Below the pieces are notes generated by a model. The model saw nothing but the letters and a program-made list of their open reading frames with translations, did not search any database and was not told the origin of the DNA. The position numbers and the translations under genes were made by a program. Positions 1 to 5,231 of a stretch of DNA of 7,297 nucleotides are shown in pieces; within the stretch, counting starts at the first letter, position 1; each line of letters begins with the position of its first letter. The DNA comes from an uncultured Phycisphaerales bacterium (GTDB lineage Bacteria > Planctomycetota > Phycisphaerae > Phycisphaerales > SM1A02). The DNA is taken from the NCBI GenBank assembly GCA_946886375.1, contig CAMPIL010000182.1:1-7297 (forward strand), read 5' to 3'.

Positions 1-2
1 CT

Positions 3-212
3 CATGGCGGCAGAGCACTTCGGCAAATTGGCGCCGGACAGTTCGAGCGCAGCGAAGGCCAGGGCATCATCCTGTTCCGTGTCGAATACGAAGGAACCTC
101 CGATGAACTCAGCCCACTCTTCACAAAGATGTCTGAGCACCTTCCTTTTCGCCTGGATTTCATCACCAAGACAAACGAAACCTGCGTCTTCAACATCGTT
201 CGAAAGTCTTGA
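3..212 (+). CDS. C-terminal end of an unrecognised protein (5' partial)
   Basis: An open frame enters from the left edge and runs 69 codons to a TGA at 210-212. The frame has no ATG near its beginning and simply continues from outside the window. The sequence reads like real protein, with mixed charged and hydrophobic residues (for example GIILFRVEYEG and FRLDFITKTNE) and a charged end, IVRKS. The other plus-strand frame here, which starts with ATG at position 4, is Ser/Ala-rich and runs into the kinase gene, so I treat it as a shadow. The gene converges on the kinase at 239-1888, with only 26 bp between the two stop codons. I do not recognise the family. The alternating strand-like pattern suggests a small alpha/beta domain, but that is only an impression. 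Confidence 0.6.
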   Translation, partial: HGGRALRQIGAGQFERSEGQGIILFRVEYEGTSDELSPLFTKMSEHLPFRLDFITKTNETCVFNIVRKS

Positions 213-214
213 AA

Positions 215-233
215 CGAAGCGGTTGATTCTTCG
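215..233. terminator. Weak hairpin between convergent genes
   Basis: CGAAG (215-219) and CTTCG (229-233) can pair across a 9-base loop in the short gap between the plus-strand gene end and the kinase stop. There is no strong U-tract on either side, so this is only a candidate bidirectional terminator. Confidence 0.2.
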
Positions 234-238
234 ACGAT

Positions 239-1888
239 TCAATAGTCATTGGTTGTGACAAGGTACGCGGTTTCGTCGGTCACGAACTTGTTCGCCTCGC
301 TGACGATCGCGACGCGATCGGTCGCGGCGCAGCGGATATCCAAGTAATAATCGTCGCGACGATCAATCCGGTGGCGCGCCTGCACGCGCGCCTGTATTCC
401 TTCGTCAACCAGATGTGATTCCAACAGTCGTGCGACGACTTGTGGATCAACCGTGATTTCCATCACAACCTTCGATTCGTGCTTGCGCAGTCTTGCTCTG
501 AGGCGATCCTGCTCCTGCTGGTTAACCACGGGCCCGCGGACCAGGGCCGCTTGCCCATTTGGCGGCAGCGCGGTGATTGTCAATTGATTCAATGGCAACA
601 GCGTGCGCAACCAATCCCAGGCCCGATCCGAAGGTGCGGTCCTGGGTGTTATGGCCGCGGCGGTCCCGTCCTGAATTGCCTGGTCACTCCCGCCCCCGTT
701 TGGCGAGACGAACACCGCCACCAGGATAGTCATGGCCAGAATCGCGGCGATCACAACCATTACCTGCGATCGGTTTCTCATGACGAACTTGCGGCTGGCG
801 TACCACGCTGATGGCGGGCGCGCGATCAGCGTTTGGCCCTCAAGGTAGCGCCGAATGTCCTCGCCCAACTGCAGTGCCGTGGCATAGCGCTCCGCCCGGT
901 TCTTCCTCATCGCCTTCAGCGGAATCCAGTCCAAATCCTGCCGCAGTTCATGCGTGAGGCGGGCCGGTTCCATGTTGCGATGCCTGGCGATTTCAGCAGG
1001 CGTCGGCGATTTTGGATCCGATGATTGTTGCTGGGCTGGCCGTGATGTCAGCCTCGTGCTTGGCCGTGGCGGGTCGATCTCACGGATGATCCGCAAGAGT
1101 TCCGCGTAGTCTGCTTTCTTGAGAGACGCAGAATCGAACGGCGGCAGCCCGCTCAGCAATTCATACAACACCACGCCCAGCGAATAGACATCGGTGCGCG
1201 CGTCGAGATCCATGAGTCCCATCGCCGCCTGTTCGGGACTCATGTAGGCGGGGGTGCCGATGAACTGGCCATGCTGGGTCAGGATGGTTTTGTCAGTCAG
1301 CCTTACAGCCATCGCCTTGGCTACGCCAAAGTCAATAACCTTCGGACTATGCCGGCCGCCTTGCTCGCAAACGAGTATGTTAGATGGCTTGATGTCGCGA
1401 TGCAGAATACCCCGAGCGTGGGCGTGGTGAATCGCCTCGCAAATTGGAATGAAGAGCTCAAGCCGCGTACGAATTGATAAGTTCCGCCGGTCGCAATACA
1501 CGGTGACCGGTTCGCCTGGTACATGTTCCATGACAAAGTAAGGCCGGCCGCTCGGCGTCGCGCCGGCATCGTACACCCGCGCGATGTTGGGATGATCCAT
1601 TAGCGCCAACGCCTGCCGTTCGGCTTCAAAGCGAGCGATCACCGCACGCGAATCCATTCCCGGCTTGATGACTTTCAGCGCCACGCGCTGCACGAGTGGT
1701 TGGCGGCGCTCGGCCAGATAGACGACGCCAAATCCTCCTTCACCCAGCACGCTGAGCAATTTGTATGGGCCAATTTCATCGCCAGGACACTCGTACGCCT
1801 TTGCATGAACTGAATCTGAATCGCGCCCGATCGACGCGGTATCGGCTTCATCGCTCCCCGGCAAATTGTGGCGGGCACTCTCAACCAT
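239..1888 (-). CDS. Membrane-anchored Ser/Thr protein kinase (PknB-like)
   Basis: This is a 549-residue Hanks-type kinase that phosphorylates Ser/Thr on target proteins, with a cytoplasmic catalytic domain and one membrane anchor. In the sequence: glycine loop GEGGFG at 49-54, ATP-binding Lys in VALK (K72), catalytic loop HRDIKPSN at 163-170 (Asp165), DFG at 187-189, and MSPEQ (217-219 is the APE-type triad) after GTPAY. All key catalytic residues are present. The part after the kinase, with LRQDLDWIPLKAMRKN and RRYLEGQ around 315-351, is the linker commonly seen in planctomycete kinases. One transmembrane helix follows at about 376-394. The remaining ~155 residues are a short exported domain of unknown fold, not WD40 or TPR repeats. 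I chose the ATG at 1888 because GGAG lies 5 bases upstream. The open frame extends to 2071, but the extra 61 residues do not look coded. The kinase faces the plus-strand gene end at 212. The substrate and signal are unknown. Confidence 0.93.
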   Translation of the reverse strand: MVESARHNLPGSDEADTASIGRDSDSVHAKAYECPGDEIGPYKLLSVLGEGGFGVVYLAERRQPLVQRVALKVIKPGMDSRAVIARFEAERQALALMDHPNIARVYDAGATPSGRPYFVMEHVPGEPVTVYCDRRNLSIRTRLELFIPICEAIHHAHARGILHRDIKPSNILVCEQGGRHSPKVIDFGVAKAMAVRLTDKTILTQHGQFIGTPAYMSPEQAAMGLMDLDARTDVYSLGVVLYELLSGLPPFDSASLKKADYAELLRIIREIDPPRPSTRLTSRPAQQQSSDPKSPTPAEIARHRNMEPARLTHELRQDLDWIPLKAMRKNRAERYATALQLGEDIRRYLEGQTLIARPPSAWYASRKFVMRNRSQVMVVIAAILAMTILVAVFVSPNGGGSDQAIQDGTAAAITPRTAPSDRAWDWLRTLLPLNQLTITALPPNGQAALVRGPVVNQQEQDRLRARLRKHESKVVMEITVDPQVVARLLESHLVDEGIQARVQARHRIDRRDDYYLDIRCAATDRVAIVSEANKFVTDETAYLVTTNDY

Positions 1889-1893
1889 GACGA

Positions 1894-1897
1894 CTCC
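1894..1897 (-). promoter_or_regulatory. Shine-Dalgarno site deciding the kinase start
   Basis: On the minus strand GGAG ends 5 bases before the ATG at 1888 (context CTGGAGTCGTC-ATG). This supports the internal start over the longer open frame beginning at 2071. Confidence 0.6.
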
Positions 1898-1959
1898 AGT
1901 CGAGTGAATTGTACTGGAAGGCCAACGTAGTTGAACCCCCTCTGGGAGGTCAGAACGTT

Positions 1960-1981
1960 TCTGCGGCTCATGAGCCGCAGA
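1960..1981. repeat. Perfect 22-bp palindrome upstream of the kinase
   Basis: The half-site TCTGCGGCTCA is followed directly by its exact reverse complement, 11 bp each with no spacer. It sits 72 bp upstream of the kinase ATG. As DNA it fits a dimeric regulator operator. As RNA it could form a hairpin only with an opened loop. No T-run follows on either strand, so a terminator role is not favoured. Confidence 0.6.
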
Positions 1982-2086
1982 GTGATGAAGCTGTGAAGCA
2001 CCTTCGGAAACTGATCCAAAGCGAACTCGAAGATGAAGATGGGCCGCTCTTCGGCGGATATTAGGATTCACATCGACCCCGGAATC

Positions 2087-2417
2087 ATGCGCGCCTTGAG
2101 CATCCGCTAGCCCTACGCCGCCCCGGGAATCTGATCCTGCGCGGCATCAAGCGCATCGAATACCGCTCGCGCCACGCGCGTGATCGGGTGAGACGTTCTA
2201 TATCTGCGCGGCAAGCAAGCCAGGAGAGCTTGAGGGCTTCTCTGAGCCCGACTGCGAACCCGGCGATCGGCCAACAGGGGTGATCGTCGGCACAACGATG
2301 ATCGCAAGTGCAACCATCAGAACGGCAGCTATGAATGGCATCTCGACGATGTGAACACATGGACAAGCCGCGCCGACCCAAGCGCATGCCGCAGCCGGTG
2401 TGGTTCAAGCGTTCTGA
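2087..2417 (+). pseudogene. Broken ASCH-domain (PUA-like) protein gene
   Basis: ASCH domains are small PUA-superfamily folds thought to bind RNA or nucleotides. The gene begins at ATG 2087 with MRALSIR, then hits TAG at 2108-2110, where a Gln codon (CAG) would give the usual RQPYA start. After a frame change, 2131-2196 reads LILRGIKRIEYRSR, which contains the ASCH signature G-x-K-x-x-E-x-R. Another shift leads to FYICAASKPGELEGF and then PTGVIVGTTMIA (2196-2305). A further shift gives NGSYEWHLDDV (2309-2357), and the next gives KPRRPKRMPQPVWFK (2359-2409). Restoring one C near 2410 would end the protein as WFKPF and stop at 2415-2417. Stitched together it is about 110 residues, the usual size for a stand-alone ASCH protein. 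It therefore carries one nonsense change and about five frame changes, and is clearly dead unless the assembly is poor. A partial second copy lies at 3336-3436. Confidence 0.75.
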
Positions 2418-2430
2418 CGAATCGGATCGT

Positions 2431-2605
2431 TCACGTTCCGGTGATCGCTGGCTCGCGCTTGGCCACCGACGCATCAACGGTTGAGGCATTCTGCTCTGGC
2501 GCATCCGCCTCTCCCCCAAACACGCCTCTCACCACGTAATAGAACACCAGCGTGAGGAAGATGCCGAAGAGCGTGACGCCGAGCATGCCGAAGGGCAAAT
2601 ACGTT
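2431..2605 (-). pseudogene. Fragment of an RND efflux permease C-terminus
   Basis: Read on the minus strand, this encodes GMLGVTLFGIFLTLVFYY and then VVRGVFGGE, followed by a 27-residue tail (through NASTVDASVAKREPAITGT) and a stop at 2431. This is the last transmembrane helix of an HAE1-type RND pump. Bases 2531-2590 match 5341-5400 of the pump gene in this window at 57 of 60 positions. The tails after GVFG differ completely, so the source was probably a paralogous pump gene. Upstream of the GMLGV codons, a relic of the VFAG stretch is displaced by about four bases and no more pump sequence is recognisable. The normally conserved Pro of the LTPVFY motif is Leu here, which fits decay. No start codon or binding site is visible. 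It overlaps nothing else and lies directly after the broken ASCH gene, in the opposite orientation. Confidence 0.75.
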
Positions 2606-2670
2606 GCGTTGAGCGGGCAGCGATCGATCGAATCACAGCGATCGTGTCAGCGCAACCACCGCGTCAGACT

Positions 2671-2705
2671 TCTGCCCTCTGAGATTTGATCTCTGACCTC
2701 TGACT
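2671..2705. repeat. Heptanucleotide minisatellite (TCTGACC-like, about 5 units)
   Basis: Five 7-base units follow one another: TCTGCCC, TCTGAGA, TTTGATC, TCTGACC, TCTGACT, with a further partial ACTGA. On the other strand it is a purine-rich TCAGAGG-type run. The remainder of 2606-2777 shows no gene that I can support. Confidence 0.55.
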
Positions 2706-2777
2706 ACTGATCGCACATCGGCTCGCGGACCCTTGTCCTTCAGTGAAAGTCCCAAAACCGATGCCAAACGTGCCTCG

Positions 2778-2966
2778 GCGCAGGATTTCGGCATGCTGGC
2801 GCAGGAGCTGAACACTCCAGCGCAGGGTCTGAACGCGCTGGCGCATGGTCTAGGTGTGCTGGTTCAGACGCTGAACACGCTGGCGCACGGATTGCGTGGC
2901 CCAGCGCGTGGGCTGATCGTGCTGGCGCATGGGCTGTTCGTGCAGGCGCAGGGTTTGGCCATGAGA
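2778..2966. repeat. 21-bp tandem repeat block A (9 degenerate units)
   Basis: Nine consecutive 21-base units start at 2778, 2799, 2820 and so on. Most begin GCGCA, have CTG in the middle and end in GCTG, for example GCGCAGGGTCTGAACGCGCT at 2820. In the plus-strand frame starting with a TTG at 2733 and ending at 2987, this gives heptapeptides such as AQGLNAL, AHGLGVL and AHGLRGP. All frames show the seven-residue period, so the period is a property of the DNA. The candidate 84-codon frame has no ribosome binding site and I do not call it as a gene. Confidence 0.8.
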
Positions 2967-3012
2967 ACTTGCCCGTGGAAATTGTGATGTTGCACTGGGA
3001 TGGTGAATGATC

Positions 3013-3345
3013 GCGCCGCGAACGTGTAGAGGAGCGAGGCGAACGTGTCGTGTCGAGCTGCGATTGTGTCCTGGCGCGATGCGAATCTGTCGTGATGCGC
3101 TGCCCAATTGCGAAGAGACGCGTTGCAAGATTCATAGAACGCGAGGAATCTTTCCTAGAGCGCAAGGAATCGTCCGCGGAGCACGAGGAATCGTTCCAAT
3201 CGCAAGTGGCATCGGGCCGATCGCATGCTCAATCACTCACGCAGCCCGATGTACGGTGCAAATGGCGAATGGATGCGCGGCAATGGCAAGTAGCACGTTG
3301 GTTTGCGCAAATGCAGCAATTGCAGTTGCGAATGCGCTGCGAGCT
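3013..3345. repeat. 21-bp tandem repeat block B (about 16 degenerate units)
   Basis: The 21-base period continues after a poorly matching stretch (2967-3012), but the start of each unit is shifted by 4 bases relative to block A. Units begin with GC or GCG and often contain GAATCGT, for example GCGCAAGGAATCGTCCGCGG and GCACGAGGAATCGTTCC. The plus-strand frame shows an Ala every seventh residue (ARGIVPI, ASGIGPI, ACSITHA), one frame over from block A, as the 4-base shift predicts. The alternative frame gives charged heptads (FIEREES, FLERKES). Units are much more diverged than in block A. The last unit runs directly into the ASCH remnant. Confidence 0.7.
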
Positions 3346-3436
3346 ACTACGAATGGCACTTGTCTGACGTGCAGCGGATGAAGAAACCCGGCAAACCGAA
3401 GGGCAGACCTCACCCGTTGGGTTCAAGCCGTTCTGA
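3336..3436 (+). pseudogene. C-terminal remnant of a second ASCH-family gene
   Basis: The plus strand reads SYYEWHLSDVQRMKKPGKPK and then GRPHP. After a frame change near 3416-3421 it continues as TTC AAG CCG TTC TGA (3422-3436), giving FKPF-stop. This matches the end of the broken ASCH gene at 2087-2417 (SYEWHLDDV, KPRRPKRMPQPVWFK). Only the last third of the domain is present. Upstream, the sequence merges into the 21-bp repeat block, so the 5' part was lost to or replaced by the array. The remnant ends 23 bp from the stop of the convergent minus-strand gene at 3460. Confidence 0.65.
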
Positions 3437-3459
3437 AGCGCGCCCGTTGGCGGTCGCAA

Positions 3460-3885
3460 TCAGAATCCAACCGGTCGCAAGAACCGCTCTGACGCGGTGT
3501 TCCCGAGAACTTGCGACCGCAGTCCATACACAATTCCAGGGTAGTGCGTCCCAATCTCCTTCACAAACTCGCGCATCTGATCTTCCGAAAGTCCGCCGAG
3601 AATACCGTGCCATTTGGTTTGAAGTTGTCGAAACTTATTCTGCCTGTACTCGTCTGCCGACGCCTTGATGAAGAGTCCCACGACTGCCACGATCAAGGCG
3701 ATAATCCAGTGCCCGCCGATGCCAAGGCCAATCCCGGTTCCGACACCGATCCCCATGCCGAGCGTCCCGCCCTGGTTGACCAGAGCGCCTACCCGGATAA
3801 GTTCATGTACGTCCGTGGCGAAGGTGATGGTGAGTTGCGACGGACCAGAAACAGTCGCTTGCGTCTGAGTTTGCAGGTCGGGCAT
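3460..3885 (-). CDS. Small glycine-rich membrane protein, function unknown
   Basis: The 141-residue protein has a polar N-terminus (MPDLQTQTQATVSG), a glycine-patterned stretch GMGIGVGTGIGLGIGG at about 43-58, then HWIIALIVAVVGLFIK to 74. This makes one long or two short membrane segments. A soluble tail with charged, helix-like character follows (SADEYRQNKFRQLQ, LSEDQMREFVKEIG). I do not recognise the family. The open frame begins at ATG 3939, but that start has no binding site and lies 18 bases from the divergent start at 3958. The ATG at 3885 gives room for a divergent promoter, although its own binding site is also weak, so the start is uncertain. The Gly-x-Gly pattern resembles glycine-zipper membrane helices, which often self-associate. 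That is inference. Confidence 0.65.
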   Translation of the reverse strand: MPDLQTQTQATVSGPSQLTITFATDVHELIRVGALVNQGGTLGMGIGVGTGIGLGIGGHWIIALIVAVVGLFIKASADEYRQNKFRQLQTKWHGILGGLSEDQMREFVKEIGTHYPGIVYGLRSQVLGNTASERFLRPVGF

Positions 3886-3946
3886 GGGCGTAACTCGGCA
3901 TGGGAGTACTTGGGCTGACTGATCCACCCAGTGTACCATTGCTGGT

Positions 3947-3952
3947 AGGAGG
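3947..3952 (+). promoter_or_regulatory. Strong Shine-Dalgarno site
   Basis: AGGAGG lies 5 bases before the ATG at 3958, which is a near-ideal ribosome binding site and fixes that start. Confidence 0.75.
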
Positions 3953-3957
3953 TACGT

Positions 3958-4272
3958 ATGGGCTTCTTCTCAAAATTGCTTGGCGTCACCGGTCAGAAAG
4001 TAACCCTCATCCGCCGCCTTCTGCGCGAGCGGATTCGCCAGGACCCGACAGCCGCAGTCTACGGTCAAGGGCCGCAATTAGCGGTCGAAATGCCGGCCCT
4101 GATGATGATGGGGACACCGGAGGCAACCATCGTTACCTGTGTCGAGACATGCGCCAACCTGAGCCGAGCCGGTCAGAATGAGTTGACTACCGCCAATCGG
4201 ATTGCTTCTTTCCGTGGCGGCTCGGCCGGGTCTGGATCAGTTTCCCTTGGCGTCAGCGCGAGGATTCGATGA
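3958..4272 (+). CDS. Small hypothetical protein
   Basis: A 104-residue protein starts at ATG 3958 behind a strong AGGAGG. The N-terminus, MGFFSKLLGVTGQKV, is followed by a basic helix (LIRRLLRERIRQDP), then a Met-rich stretch (PALMMMGTPEA) and ATIVTCVETCANLSRAG. The end is Gly/Ser-rich (FRGGSAGSGSVSLGVSARIR), which is less protein-like and may mark a late frameshift or a loose tail. The two cysteines in VTCVETC are five residues apart (CVETC) and could bind a metal or form a disulfide, but there is no second pair. No signal peptide or clear membrane segment is seen. It is divergent from the glycine-rich membrane protein gene, so the two may share a promoter region. It converges on the PEP-CTERM gene at 4362. 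I do not recognise the family. Confidence 0.6.
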   Translation: MGFFSKLLGVTGQKVTLIRRLLRERIRQDPTAAVYGQGPQLAVEMPALMMMGTPEATIVTCVETCANLSRAGQNELTTANRIASFRGGSAGSGSVSLGVSARIR

Positions 4273-4361
4273 ACCAGCGTGTGGGCCAATCGAGACTGAG
4301 TCCCACCATTGCACGCACGACAAGCGGTAGGTTTCGCGAGCGCTCAACCCACGGTACTTGC

Positions 4362-4958
4362 TCATCGGCGGCGTCGGGTGAATCCGATTCCGATCAGCGC
4401 CAAGAAAGCCATCGCGCTGGGTGCCGGAACAGCGCCGGCAATGATTGGCGTATACGGCTGCGTCTCATAGGCATATTCAAGAACAGTGGTATGCGACCAT
4501 ATTTCAACATTCACCCGCAGCCAGGCATAATGAAACTGATTCGACCTGCGAAACCGCAGCCCGACGTAATGATTGGCCCCGTCTGCCCAATCCCCAGATT
4601 CCGAAATCTCATCCGCACGCGTGAATTGCCCCGAGTTGTTCCATGAACCGGTCATGGGTTGACCTGCCTCAAATCCGCGGACGTTGTATGTAAAGCCATC
4701 CCAGTACGCCACAACCTCATTTAATTGCGGAAGCAGCAGGACGGATACATCAACGTTGTTCAATCTGGGCGGACCTGTGACGTGCATGAATGTTACGTCA
4801 ATCGTGCCGCTTCCGTCCAAATCCACCTCATAGGGATTGCCCGGATGCGGAGCGCTCTCGATTACCGCCGGCGGAAGCGTCACATGAATGATTTCGCCCG
4901 ATACATGCGGCGCGGTCAAGCCCATGAGCAGAATAGCAACGCCCGCGATGATTTTCAT
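4362..4958 (-). CDS. Secreted PEP-CTERM-type protein
   Basis: This 198-residue exported protein has an N-terminal signal peptide (MKIIAGVAILLMG, likely cleaved near residue 20) and a C-terminal sorting tail: PAPS at 178-181, hydrophobic AMAFLALIGIGF at about 182-193, then RRRR. This is a variant of the VPEP/PxPS-type tail that exosortase-like systems recognise in exopolysaccharide-producing bacteria. The body contains VDLDGSGTIDVTF (46-58), and YVGLRFRRSNQFHYAWLRV with EYAYETQPYTPI further on. That pattern (YxGxRF, HYxWxRV, YAYET) is common in PEP-CTERM proteins with an otherwise unknown beta-rich domain. I chose ATG 4958 because GGAGAGG lies just upstream and the signal peptide begins there. 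The upstream in-frame start at 4994 would add 12 polar residues before it. The gene stands alone. The exosortase itself is not in the window. Confidence 0.85.
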   Translation of the reverse strand: MKIIAGVAILLMGLTAPHVSGEIIHVTLPPAVIESAPHPGNPYEVDLDGSGTIDVTFMHVTGPPRLNNVDVSVLLLPQLNEVVAYWDGFTYNVRGFEAGQPMTGSWNNSGQFTRADEISESGDWADGANHYVGLRFRRSNQFHYAWLRVNVEIWSHTTVLEYAYETQPYTPIIAGAVPAPSAMAFLALIGIGFTRRRR

Positions 4959-4962
4959 AGCA

Positions 4963-4969
4963 CCTCTCC
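4963..4969 (-). promoter_or_regulatory. Shine-Dalgarno site of the PEP-CTERM gene
   Basis: GGAGAGG on the minus strand ends 4 bases before the ATG at 4958 and decides this start over the one at 4994. Confidence 0.6.
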
Positions 4970-5231
4970 GCTGGCATGGATATTTCAAGTCCAACTCTTC
5001 GCGATGCTATACGGCTGACTCCGTCCGCACGAGTCAATCGCTGGGCCCGGTGACTATTTCAGGAATGAGCCTTAGGTATCCGACCTCGCACGCACTTCAA
5101 TTTGCGATGATAAAGATTGCGGTACGGCTGATCGGGATTTCCGGGCGGTAGCAGGTCAGTAGATCCAAGAGTGGCTGAGCGGGCATGTCATCTCAGCGGC
5201 TTCTGAAGGATCGAGCCCACTGCCGCCTGTT

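Larger units (their letters stand above)
1891..2064 (+). other. Short open frame upstream of the kinase, possible gene remnant
   Basis: Fifty-seven sense codons run without a stop to TAG at 2062-2064. The last ~25 residues look coded, with a charged helix-like stretch (EAVKHLRKLIQSELEDED) followed by GPLFGGY. The only start candidates are TTG near 1912 and GTG at 1993, and neither has a good ribosome binding site. It lies 22 bases before the broken ASCH gene on the same strand, so it could be the tail of a former upstream partner. The palindrome at 1960-1981 falls inside it. It may equally be a chance open frame in the kinase leader. Confidence 0.22.

Noticed and set aside
1889..2071. N-terminal extension of the kinase open frame to 2071
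   Set aside because: The extra 61 residues are His/Arg/Ser-rich and not protein-like, they cross the palindrome, and the internal ATG at 1888 has a good Shine-Dalgarno site.
2085..2519. 144-codon minus-strand open frame
   Set aside because: It is the antisense of the broken ASCH gene and of the RND fragment region, is Arg/Ser-rich, and lacks a binding site.
2740..3165. 141-codon minus-strand open frame rich in Ala-Pro-Ala-Arg heptads
   Set aside because: The 21-bp repeats make several frames open on both strands. This one has no supporting start site, and the period explains its regular look.
2778..3345. CRISPR array
   Set aside because: The units are contiguous 21-mers with no conserved repeat alternating with unique spacers, and no cas genes are nearby.
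4269..4646. 125-codon plus-strand open frame
   Set aside because: It is antisense to the PEP-CTERM gene, whose signal peptide, sorting tail and Shine-Dalgarno site show the minus strand is the coding one.
5006..5037. Candidate promoter of the PEP-CTERM gene (TTGACT and TATAGC on the minus strand)
   Set aside because: The spacing is 20 bases, longer than usual, and such matches are expected by chance. Nothing else supports it.
5170..5215. tRNA-Ser-like stretch (GAGTGGCTGAGCGGGC)
   Set aside because: Only a D-arm-like stretch is present. No anticodon arm, T-arm (GGTTCGA) or matching acceptor stem follows.
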